Below, piece after piece: positions 19,120 to 27,463 of a stretch of 33,781 nt of DNA. A program made the position numbers and the translations under genes. A model generated the notes under the pieces. That model worked only from the letters and a program-made list of their open reading frames with translations. It did no database searches and was not told the DNA's origin. Origin of the DNA: Asparagopsis taxiformis (taxonomy: Eukaryota; Rhodophyta; Florideophyceae; Bonnemaisoniales; Bonnemaisoniaceae). The stretch lies in contig JALQPE010002967.1 in NCBI GenBank assembly GCA_030407315.1, positions 1 through 33,781 of the forward strand, written 5' to 3'. How positions within the stretch are numbered: position 1 is the first letter of the stretch; each line of letters starts with the position of its first letter.

Positions 19120-20520
19120 TTACTGGACGAGGGAACTAGAAGAATGGATCGGTAGGGCGTCAATGACTTCATTGTAGGAGTGTGCGCCGAAAAACGTCAT
19201 GTATGGCAAATTAAGCTCCAGGGTTCCTAGGCTGTTCACGTTAGTGGAAATATCGCGGGACCATAGGCGCATTCTAGGGAACTCAGTTCTGTTCCAAGTC
19301 ATGTTGAAAGAGTGTCCTGGATGAACAGGAACTGAAGCAGAATCATGGCCGGGTGGCGTCGGCCGTAAGGCATGGAAAATATCACGGACAGGCATGCTCC
19401 GATGGACGAGGACGTTCTTATACATCATATTCGGTATGTCGAAGTCCAGGGATTTTCTGAAGAGCACGGGGAGAATGGAATGATCGATTGTACGATCATT
19501 GCATTTGTCGAAGTGGAATGGGTCACTTCTGGCGAGGGCAAAAATGAATGGTTCTCTACACGGATCTGTGCCACGCAGTAGAGTACCGAGCAAGCGCACG
19601 TATGAATTGTCGGCAGCATTGATATTTTTGGGACCCCTTGCAGTTCTGAAGAGCCGGATTCGATCGGAGACTGCAGTCAAAGATATGGACTTGCACATGT
19701 CTGAATATGAAGGGAAGAAGACGCTGAATTTGTTTGTATCGATTGGTGGCATCTGGGTCAGGGAGAAAGAAGGTTGAAATTCTGCACCCGGGCAGGTGGA
19801 CCGCACTGATCTCGCAATTATTTCGAAGTCCCGGATGGTACAGTCCGTGGTTATGGATATGAAACCCGTGGTAACTGTATCAATGCCATGATTAGATTCA
19901 GGAGTTCTTTTCCTAGATAATGGCCGTTCCCTGTGCTGTGCTAGTTTTAGTCTGAAGTAACCAAATATGCGATGGAGGACAGCATCTGATTCATTGACAT
20001 GACCCATTGTACTACCAAGACCGTGATGGAGAATCCATGCACGCTCCATGTTCTGCAAACGAGCGTGAAGGTCAGAAACTTTTTCGACCAATGCGGATTG
20101 CCCGGGACTAGAAGATCCCTCACCGGAGTCTGAAGAAGAAGCAGAAGGTGAATAAAAATGACAAACTCTCCACTGCAGCCTGCGTCTGAGACGAGTAGGG
20201 CGTGTTGTAGCAGAATCTACAGGGCTGAAAGGAATTTCTTCCAGATATCCCTTGAAGATACTTACATCAACAGAGGTTTCGGGATGGCCTAACATCGCCA
20301 AATATGTCAGCGTGGCAGAACGGGGGATTCCTCGTCGAGTCAACCTGGCTACCTTTGCCTTCCACCAAACCCTGTTTGCGGAGTGTCTTGTCCGCCGGTT
20401 ACACGTACCACTCGTATTCACGTTCCAGAGTACCTCAATGGCGATACCATCATGTAGAATGGACGGATGATCTATGGACGGATGATCCATCGACAAACGA
20501 TTGAGATGTATCGTTCCCAA
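19120..20520 (-). CDS. 466-aa transposon protein, possible Tudor-like N-terminus
   Basis: This intact minus-strand frame is the only element gene on that strand. Residues about 25-95 follow the pattern of a small SH3-like barrel (Tudor/PWWP/Agenet type): AIEVLWNV, then VWWKAKVARL, then ATLTYLAM. This is pattern recognition, not proven homology. Residues 108-120 are basic (RLRRRLQWR), 124-141 are Ser-rich and acidic, and 142-163 form a short coiled coil (LVEKVSDLHARLQNMERAW). The remaining 300 residues look folded but are unrecognised. Coding DNA near the start contains short direct repeats giving DHPSIDHPS. It shares a 1.1-kb divergent intergenic region with the helicase gene and converges on the 591-aa gene. 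The Tudor-like fold, if real, could read modified histones or bind nucleic acid. Confidence 0.7.
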   Translation of the reverse strand: MGTIHLNRLSMDHPSIDHPSILHDGIAIEVLWNVNTSGTCNRRTRHSANRVWWKAKVARLTRRGIPRSATLTYLAMLGHPETSVDVSIFKGYLEEIPFSPVDSATTRPTRLRRRLQWRVCHFYSPSASSSDSGEGSSSPGQSALVEKVSDLHARLQNMERAWILHHGLGSTMGHVNESDAVLHRIFGYFRLKLAQHRERPLSRKRTPESNHGIDTVTTGFISITTDCTIRDFEIIARSVRSTCPGAEFQPSFSLTQMPPIDTNKFSVFFPSYSDMCKSISLTAVSDRIRLFRTARGPKNINAADNSYVRLLGTLLRGTDPCREPFIFALARSDPFHFDKCNDRTIDHSILPVLFRKSLDFDIPNMMYKNVLVHRSMPVRDIFHALRPTPPGHDSASVPVHPGHSFNMTWNRTEFPRMRLWSRDISTNVNSLGTLELNLPYMTFFGAHSYNEVIDALPIHSSSSLVQ

Positions 20521-20633
20521 ACAAGAATAGTATTATTTCAGTACTATTGTACGAACGTTCATGGTCGGTCGTGGAAGTAGGGACGACATGGACACGTGTC
20601 TAGACTTGCAGTTCATCCACGGTCATGAAGTCA

Positions 20634-20671
20634 GTGAGGAGCAGGACAGCTGCAGCTGCCCTGCTCCTCAC
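20634..20671. repeat. 38-bp palindrome with one mismatch
   Basis: The arm GTGAGGAGCAGGACAGCTG is followed directly by CAGCTGCCCTGCTCCTCAC, its reverse complement apart from one base. It lies immediately left of the 57-bp minisatellite. Confidence 0.8.
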
Positions 20672-20678
20672 CACATGT

Positions 20679-21240
20679 GGTTGTGCAACCGGTGACGAAG
20701 TGCACACGTGTGTAGTTATGCAGCTAGTTCTAGGCAGTTGTGAAGGCAGTGACGAGGTGCACACGTGTGTAGTTGTGCAAATGGTTGTCCGTGGTTTTGA
20801 AACCGGTGACGAAGTGCACACATGTGTAGTTGTGCAAATGGTTGTCCGTGGTTGTGAAACCGGTGACGGAGCGCACACGTGTGCGAGCATGCAGCTTGTT
20901 CCAGGCAGTTGTGAAGGCAGTGACGAGGTGGACACGTGTGTAGTTGTGCAAATGGTTGTCCTTGGTTTTGAAACCGGTGACGGAGCGCACACGTGTGTAG
21001 TTGTGCAAATGGTTGTCCGTGGTTGTGAAACCGGTGACGAGGTGCACACGTGTGTAGTTGTGCAAATGGTTGTCCGTGGTTGTGAAACCGGTGACGAGGT
21101 GCACACATGTGTAGTTGTGCAAATGGTTGTCCGTGGTTGTGAAACCGATGACGAGGTGCACACGTGTGTAGTTGTGCAAATGGTTGTCCGTGGTTGTGAA
21201 ACCGGTGACGAGGTGCACACATGTGTAGTTGTGCAAATGG
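20679..21240. repeat. 57-bp minisatellite, about 10 copies
   Basis: Units carry GTTGTGCAAATGGTTGTCC, then GTGGTTGTGAAACCGGTGAC, then a GTGCACACGTGTGTA segment. The period is 57 bp (for example 20761 to 20818). Because 57 is a multiple of three, long frames stay open on both strands (221 aa plus; 168-228 aa minus), but all are simple 19-residue repeats and I do not call them genes. The core GAAACCGGTGAC appears inverted as GTCACCGGTTTC downstream of the transposase at 31111-31187. Confidence 0.85.
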
Positions 21241-21629
21241 TATATGAAACGTTGGATCTGTGGACGGAGTGGATGAAACTCACCACTTAACCGCAAAGGG
21301 TGTGAATATTCCATTTCAATTCAAACCACCGTGAGGAAGATTCAGGGATATTTCATCACATCGGGGCGGCTTGTGTTGACATTATGAAGCTTCATAATGT
21401 CCTAGGATGGCTGCAACGAACGCAATGAAACCGCGGTTTCAGGGCACGATTCCGCACCGTTGGAATGGTCGCGAACATTCGTAATTAATTATAAAATTTG
21501 ATGGTAGGAACGGTAGCAAAACCGCTTACAATAGAGATGAGAACGTAAATTGATATTGAACCTATTACTAGGACAAGGATTTGTGAGGAGTGAAGAGCTC
21601 TTGACTTCTACAAGTATTGCACACAAACA

Positions 21630-24600
21630 GTGCACTCTGTTTATCAGCTCCGCAGAATCGAAGTTCACAGAGATCCACTGCACACAAGAAACGAAAGATT
21701 GAAGATGCCGCCAGCACCGAGGAGACAGACACCGTACTCGTCTCCCACGGATGTGTTCGCTTCTATTAAACAATATATCCAAGGACGGCCACCTGTTGGT
21801 GATAACACTTCGGCTTCGCAGTGGGCTGCATGGGAAAGACAAGTAACGCGCGATGCACAAGAGTTCGTCAACAGTTCGGAGTGTAATCTATATATTGGGA
21901 ACGGGACCCGCCCTACCCCGCCCGCTCACGTTGTCACCAGAGTCGTCCAACGGGCATGCGTGTTCTATACAGAGCAATGTCTGAATACTTTGCGTCTATA
22001 TCCGAGAGGCGTGTTTGGTGATATGAATGGTTTCGTGATACCCTTTACGTCGAAGAAAAAAGTGTTGAAAAATGTTCTAACAGCTCTGGATTTCAGGAAC
22101 GTCCTTTCGAAGATCGAGTCGTGGATGTCTGATGAGTGGATATACGCTGTAGCTATGCAAAAGGCCAAGCTACATAATTATCCATCTCATAGTTTTACTT
22201 GGAGCATTAGCCAAGAAGGTCGGTCGTGGATGCTATCATGGTATATTCATACAATGTCATGGGTGTGTCTGCTAATAACGAAAGTCCAGGACAGGAACTC
22301 TGACCGTGGGATACCGGAAGTGCTAGATTCTTGTTGCGCTCCGGTCGAGTACGACGTGCCGCTTGAAAATTATGGCATGGTTCGTGATGTACATGCAATC
22401 ATTTCACAAGCCATTTTCGGTGGCCTCAGATTTGTTGCCGAACGGAAAATACGAGCCGCAACCCCGGAGCAGTGCACATTCGTGACCGGAAACCGTGGAG
22501 TGAGGAGAAAGGTGTTGAAGAAGGAGAACCTGGTTAGTGCCAATGCTATGTTCAAGTATGTAATGGACGCCGAAGAAGACAGGAGTGTGGTACCGAAACT
22601 GTATGCCGTTGTAATGCACGTTCTCGTCGGAATGGAAGCGCTACCGGCGAATATCGCGTATGGTCAGCGATATGATGATGCTCTGAGATCATCATTGGAA
22701 AATTTCATGTCTCGCATGCTGTCCGCTATAGACAGTGATGCAGAGAACATTAGCAGTTCCATACGCGAATCATCCCAACAACGCAGACAAGCTCGCATTC
22801 GGACATGGCTGACCGCATTCATAGAGAATAGTACAAGAATTAACCAGGTTGACGTGGTGAGACCATTGGAGGGAGCAACAAATACAGGACGGCGTAAAAA
22901 TCACGAAAGAAACGTACAGAGTGCTGGTGGCTCACCTCCCGAACGGCCGCCAGTGCCGGAGGCCAACGTGCAGGAGGAAAGAGATGGACAACTAGAACAT
23001 ACCGTCGCAGGGAATGATGAAGCGAACGGTGACCGAAATGAAGAAGATGAGATCGTACCAACAGAACGAACTGCTATGGACGAGCGGACCGCTCGTGCGA
23101 GACGTCGTAGTGCCGTGCGACGTCGGCAGGTTGCACAAACCGAGGATGGTCCTGTCGAAGAAGACTCGCAGCGCGGTGGAGAAGAAGGCCCAGAAACCAG
23201 TGGTGCAGGAAGCGTGCAACCTGCTGTGGAGCCCGGACAGGATCGTGCGTCGAAGAAACCTCGGCATGCGGAAGTATGTCCTACATGCGAACAACCATGG
23301 CCGCAGACAGTGGAATCACCGAACACTGCAAATACCACACCGGAAAAAAATCTGGGTCAGAAATTGACCAACTCGTCACAGGTTGTTCGACCGGAGCACA
23401 CTTCTATTTCAGTGGATTTACCACCAGTATCGTCACATGTTTTGCGACCAGAGCGAAATTCAATTGCAGTGGATGTACCACCACTGGTGGCACTATCGTC
23501 ACAACGGCCCAAGCCAAAATCTTCTTCGTTGTCGATAACTGCTGGACCCGCACTATCAGTGGATGTGCAGCCAGCACCACCACCCTCACCCGTCTGGGAT
23601 CCACCACCAATACCGCAGGAGGCAGTCCAGCAACAGGCAGTCCAGCAACAGCGCCATAAACCGCGGGTACCTGTACAGCGAGCTGCACGCAAAGGGTATC
23701 ACTACGACGATGTCCCGATACAAATAGAAGGTATATCCTTGAACACAAATCTCTCACCCAATGCAATACTGGCGAACTGGTCTTCGAATGCCTCTTTCTC
23801 GTTTCCGCGACGGGGATTCGAGAGTAGCTGGGTACGAAATCGTGTCATATTTCGTGGTCAGAATCCTCGTCTGGCTCCGAACTTCATGTACTTCTCGTGG
23901 TATGACTTCTTGTCAACCAGTTTCACACTTTGTATTTACAAGATGGTTTTGGAACTAGCGGAAGTTGCACAGAAGCATGAGACCTGGTATCCAGCTACAC
24001 AAAGAGACCCATTGCTCGATAACGATTACGACCTCTATAGGCTAGATTCCGACGCATCAGGCAACGGGAATAGTAGGAGGTTCGAAGCTTCACGAACTGC
24101 ACCGTCGACCCGAGACAGCGTATCATTCAGAAGCTGGGATGTCGTCACCGTCGATGTCATAGACCGCAGCCGACAGACGGAACCACTGGAATGTTGCTTA
24201 GGTGTTGTTGAAGATTTCACTACGAACAAAACCCGTGCCCAAACCCGCCTCTCTTTGACAATTATCGCCTTGGGTTCTGTGCGACATGCGCGATATTCGC
24301 AGGGTACGGAGGGGCTTGCAATAGTCGTTCGCAGATCAGGCTATCTCGGAACAGAAGGTATGCAATGTGAAGCAATACGAAACCTTCCTGCGATACATCC
24401 TGGATGGCATGAGCTGTTCCTAGGCACTTCAAGGGCGGCCACATCTAACCAGCGATGGCTACAGCAGGATGGTTCCTTAGTTCGAGAAGAATACGAAAAG
24501 CTTCTCGCGCACTGTTTGCCCGGTGCTGTTCTAGTACCATCTGGAAGCACTAACACTCAGAAATACATGCTTGAGATGACAGACCTAAACGGAGCAGATG

Positions 24601-26153
24601 TGCATCACGATGGTCCGCCGAAAATGAATAGATCTCAAGCAGCTGCAGTGTTGGAATGTCTGATATCGTCGGAGCTGTCAGAACGAAAGCCAAGGGGGCT
24701 TCTTGATCGAGTATGCTGTGTGGTCGGTCCAGCAGCAACTGGGAAGACGAGTACAATTATGCATTACATTTCTGCTCTTCTGAACAAGGTGGCCTACGAC
24801 ATGGTAGAAGCTGAGGCGGCACGAGTCAGAGTGGCTGGTGGTAGCGTGCACGCGACAGCTATTTCTGCTCTTAACAGACCTGGGACAAAGGTACGCATTC
24901 TAGTCGTGTCTGTATCGAATACCGCCGTGGATGTCATCGAATCCAAACTTCTTGACGGTATTTTCATGGTCCAGTCGCGTTCTACAGTTCCCACACTTGT
25001 GCGACCTCCTTTCGAGCGGAAAACAGCTCGAGATACAAGCGGCGGTAGTGAACGTGCAGTCACGAACAGGGGAAGGAAGCGCATATTATTTGGTGCAGCC
25101 AGTGGGGAACTGTCATCTCCATGCATTGTATTGAGCACTTTCGGTTCGTTGTGGCGGTTATTTAGAGACAATCCAACGGCAAAGTTCGATGCAATCGTTG
25201 TTGATGAGGCTTCTCAAGCTGCCGACGTTGATTACCTTCCCCTCGTACAATTTCTGGCTGAAAATTTTAAGGTTGAGGACGCGCCTCCTTTGTCTCTCTT
25301 CGGAGATCCCATGCAACAGAGCCCTGTCCTGCGTGGACCGCGAAACATCATGTCCTCTATCTATACAATGTCTTGGCTGGATAGGCTTGCTCGTAACGAA
25401 TCATCGCATCTTCGTCACTCAAATATAGTACGCTGCGTCTGTCTTCAAGAGCAATATCGCATGCATCCGGAGATTAACAGAGTTTCCAATGTCATAGCGC
25501 ACAGGAATGTGGCCGACCATCACTCTTGTGTTCCAACCAGTGATACTTATACCAAGTGGTTGATCCCTTACGTTTATGGGAACGGTGCTCGTGTCCCGAT
25601 CTACACGAGTGAGGCGAAGGATATCAGCCTTACCGACCTGTCCCATCCCGTCCGCCTCTTCGATCCTTATTTCAGGCGAAGGAACAATCATTTTCCATAT
25701 GGGGAAATATCAATGCAAACAAGCTATGACACGAGCGTTCCGGAGGCGATATTAATATCCGAATTGGTCCGAATCCTCCTCACCGTTCCAAATATGCGCC
25801 AGGAAGATATTCTCATCTTGACTGTATACAACAAGCAACGGTCCTGTATCCTTGCACATCTTGCTGCGATGTTCGCGAACGTCTACGAACATGAGCCCTG
25901 CACCATAACTGTTTCTACTATTGCCGCTGCGCAGGGTAGCGAAAGTCCAGTAGTGATATACAGTGCGACAAGAAATGGGAGAAGAACGTCTAGCAGCAGT
26001 ACTCATGACAGCCTCGGTTTAGTTGATGACGTTCGCGGTATTTATGTGATGGTCACACGGGCTATGCGTCATCTATACATAGTGGGGGAATTCGATTTCT
26101 TGGTATCAAAGAGTGCTGACTGGACGAGGGTTGTGAAAGAAACTTCACCATAG
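21630..26153 (+). CDS. 1507-aa protein with UPF1-like SF1 helicase domain
   Basis: All main superfamily 1 motifs are visible in order: a Q-motif-like NRSQAAAV (N1000-V1007), Walker A GPAATGKT (1033-1040), Walker B DEASQ (1192-1196), motif III GDPMQQSP (1225-1232), motif IV QYRMHPEI (1275-1282), motif V STIAAAQGSE (about 1429-1438) and motif VI VTRAMR (1475-1480). QYRMHP and DEASQ place it with UPF1/SETX/DNA2-type 5'-3' helicases acting on RNA or single-stranded DNA. Residues 1-410 form a probably folded N-terminal region of unknown family. Residues about 412-700 are disordered and charged with RPExxSIxVDxPP-like repeats (about 585-640), a KKPRH basic patch and a CPTC pair near 550. M26 (21705) is an alternative start. 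Every key residue is present, so the ATPase should work. It lies between the divergent minisatellite and the 125-bp array, upstream of the transposase gene. Confidence 0.9.
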   Translation: MHSVYQLRRIEVHRDPLHTRNERLKMPPAPRRQTPYSSPTDVFASIKQYIQGRPPVGDNTSASQWAAWERQVTRDAQEFVNSSECNLYIGNGTRPTPPAHVVTRVVQRACVFYTEQCLNTLRLYPRGVFGDMNGFVIPFTSKKKVLKNVLTALDFRNVLSKIESWMSDEWIYAVAMQKAKLHNYPSHSFTWSISQEGRSWMLSWYIHTMSWVCLLITKVQDRNSDRGIPEVLDSCCAPVEYDVPLENYGMVRDVHAIISQAIFGGLRFVAERKIRAATPEQCTFVTGNRGVRRKVLKKENLVSANAMFKYVMDAEEDRSVVPKLYAVVMHVLVGMEALPANIAYGQRYDDALRSSLENFMSRMLSAIDSDAENISSSIRESSQQRRQARIRTWLTAFIENSTRINQVDVVRPLEGATNTGRRKNHERNVQSAGGSPPERPPVPEANVQEERDGQLEHTVAGNDEANGDRNEEDEIVPTERTAMDERTARARRRSAVRRRQVAQTEDGPVEEDSQRGGEEGPETSGAGSVQPAVEPGQDRASKKPRHAEVCPTCEQPWPQTVESPNTANTTPEKNLGQKLTNSSQVVRPEHTSISVDLPPVSSHVLRPERNSIAVDVPPLVALSSQRPKPKSSSLSITAGPALSVDVQPAPPPSPVWDPPPIPQEAVQQQAVQQQRHKPRVPVQRAARKGYHYDDVPIQIEGISLNTNLSPNAILANWSSNASFSFPRRGFESSWVRNRVIFRGQNPRLAPNFMYFSWYDFLSTSFTLCIYKMVLELAEVAQKHETWYPATQRDPLLDNDYDLYRLDSDASGNGNSRRFEASRTAPSTRDSVSFRSWDVVTVDVIDRSRQTEPLECCLGVVEDFTTNKTRAQTRLSLTIIALGSVRHARYSQGTEGLAIVVRRSGYLGTEGMQCEAIRNLPAIHPGWHELFLGTSRAATSNQRWLQQDGSLVREEYEKLLAHCLPGAVLVPSGSTNTQKYMLEMTDLNGADVHHDGPPKMNRSQAAAVLECLISSELSERKPRGLLDRVCCVVGPAATGKTSTIMHYISALLNKVAYDMVEAEAARVRVAGGSVHATAISALNRPGTKVRILVVSVSNTAVDVIESKLLDGIFMVQSRSTVPTLVRPPFERKTARDTSGGSERAVTNRGRKRILFGAASGELSSPCIVLSTFGSLWRLFRDNPTAKFDAIVVDEASQAADVDYLPLVQFLAENFKVEDAPPLSLFGDPMQQSPVLRGPRNIMSSIYTMSWLDRLARNESSHLRHSNIVRCVCLQEQYRMHPEINRVSNVIAHRNVADHHSCVPTSDTYTKWLIPYVYGNGARVPIYTSEAKDISLTDLSHPVRLFDPYFRRRNNHFPYGEISMQTSYDTSVPEAILISELVRILLTVPNMRQEDILILTVYNKQRSCILAHLAAMFANVYEHEPCTITVSTIAAAQGSESPVVIYSATRNGRRTSSSSTHDSLGLVDDVRGIYVMVTRAMRHLYIVGEFDFLVSKSADWTRVVKETSP

Positions 26154-26208
26154 CTTCCTACAACTCCCTTTCCTTTCAACTATAGTTGGCCTCCCTTCCA
26201 ATAAACTT

Positions 26209-26364
26209 GATTTTTTCAAATACCAACGTTCTGGTCAGCAGTTGTGCAGCCAGGGACATGGATTTTTTCAAATACCAACGTTCTGGTCAGCAGTTGTGCA
26301 GCCAGGGACATGGATTTTTTCAAATACCAACGTTCTGGTCAGCGGTTGTGCAACCACGGACATG
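26209..26364. repeat. 52-bp tandem repeat, 3 copies
   Basis: Units start at 26209, 26261 and 26313 with GATTTTTTCAAATACCAACG, followed by a GTTCTGGTCAGCAGTTGTGC segment and CCAGGGACATG. Their right half is the same as part of the adjacent 125-bp unit, so the 52-bp unit looks like a shortened derivative. Confidence 0.85.
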
Positions 26365-26404
26365 GATGGCTCATTGAGGAACCAAAATGGGGGTGTTCAG
26401 CAGA

Positions 26405-26988
26405 GGTCGTGCGGCCGATGACCACACGTGTAGCCTGGATACGTTGTGCTACACGTGTTCTGGTCAGCGGTTGTGCAACCAGGGACATGGATGGCTCACT
26501 GAGGAACCAAAATGGGGGTGTTCGGCAGAGGTCGTGCGGCCGATGACCACACGTGTAGCCTGGATACGTTGTGCTACACGTGTTCTGGTCAGCGGTTGTG
26601 CAACCAGGGACATGGATGGCTCACTGAGGAACCAAAATGGGGGTGTTCGGCAGAGGTCGTGCGGCCGATGACCACACGTGTAGCCTGGATACGTTGTGCT
26701 ACACGTGTTCTGGTCAGCGGTTGTGCAACCACGGACATGGATGGCTCACTGAGGAACCAAAATGGGGGTGTTCAGCAGAGGTCGTGCGGCCGATGACCAC
26801 ACGTGTAGCCTGGATTTGTTGTGCTACACGTGTTCTGGTCAGCGGTTGTGCAACCACGGACATGGATGGCTCACTGAGGAACCAAAATGGGGGTGTTCGG
26901 CAGAGGTCGTGCGGCCGATGACCACACGTGTAGCCAGGACACATCACGCTACACTTCTGCTGGTCAGGGGTAGTGAAACCAGTGACAC
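26405..26988. repeat. 125-bp tandem repeat, about 5 copies, each with a hairpin
   Basis: GGTCGTGCGGCCGATGACC recurs at 26405, 26530, 26655, 26780 and 26905, exactly 125 bp apart. Each unit has an inverted repeat with ACACGTGTAGC pairing perfectly with GCTACACGTGT, extended by TGACCA and TGGTCA. Each also carries GTTGTGCAACCA. The first four units are nearly identical; the last diverges after about 35 bp and resembles the single copy at 16154-16259, including GTAGTGAAACCAGTGACA. This suggests recent amplification from an older unit. Confidence 0.9.
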
Positions 26989-27463
26989 AAACGCACTCAT
27001 TGATTGTGCAATGTGGTCTGGAATACTTATGCGGGGTGGCGTGAACTGTGGCGAGTATGTTCACTACGTTGTTGAAACGTGATATCGCTAACCCCTGCCA
27101 CTGCGAATTGAGATGTTGATTAATCAACATTTCAAAACAAAACAATTGTTTTGTTCTCGTCCGTGGCAGAGATGCAAGTGACACGTTCATGCATGATACT
27201 GTCATCGTCGTATCAACGATGATAACTCGTATGGTCCTGGCTCTGCGGATGGGTAACATATCTCAATTGCGCCGTAACCTCGAGGTTCTGGATCCGGTGT
27301 GTTTTAAGGGCCATTTTTGATCTGTACATAGGTGATAAATAAAAGTACATTGGGAATATCAAATTTCGCCTAGTTCTATTACCGAGGTCAACTGGTTCGT
27401 TCTCTGCACCTCGCAGTTCATTGTACCACTGCTCGTCTGGTATCGTGGTATTGATCTCTCTCG

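Larger units (their letters stand above)
20521..21629. promoter_or_regulatory. Divergent intergenic region, probable bidirectional promoter
   Basis: The region separates the 5' ends of the 466-aa gene (-) and the helicase gene (+), so it should hold both promoters. It contains a 38-bp palindrome, the 57-bp minisatellite with many CACGTG cores, and an A/T-rich stretch near 21480-21540 before the helicase start. The regulatory role is inferred from layout only. Confidence 0.5.
26154..27463. promoter_or_regulatory. Repeat-filled spacer upstream of transposase gene
   Basis: The region consists mainly of the 52-bp and 125-bp tandem arrays, then about 470 bp of unique sequence containing ATGTTGATTAATCAACAT (27112-27129, a perfect 18-bp palindrome) and AAAACAATTGTTTT (27138-27151, perfect). 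The transposase promoter is presumably here. Several 90-100-residue frames in the 125-bp array are repeat artefacts. Confidence 0.5.

Noticed and set aside
20600..21314. Long overlapping frames (up to 228 aa) on both strands
   Set aside because: They arise from the 57-bp tandem repeat whose length is divisible by three. They are simple 19-residue repeats without a domain, so I annotate the repeat instead.
26244..27259. Series of nearly identical 94-100-residue frames and a 181-residue minus-strand frame
   Set aside because: These are generated by the 125-bp tandem units and shift frame from unit to unit; there is no evidence of coding.
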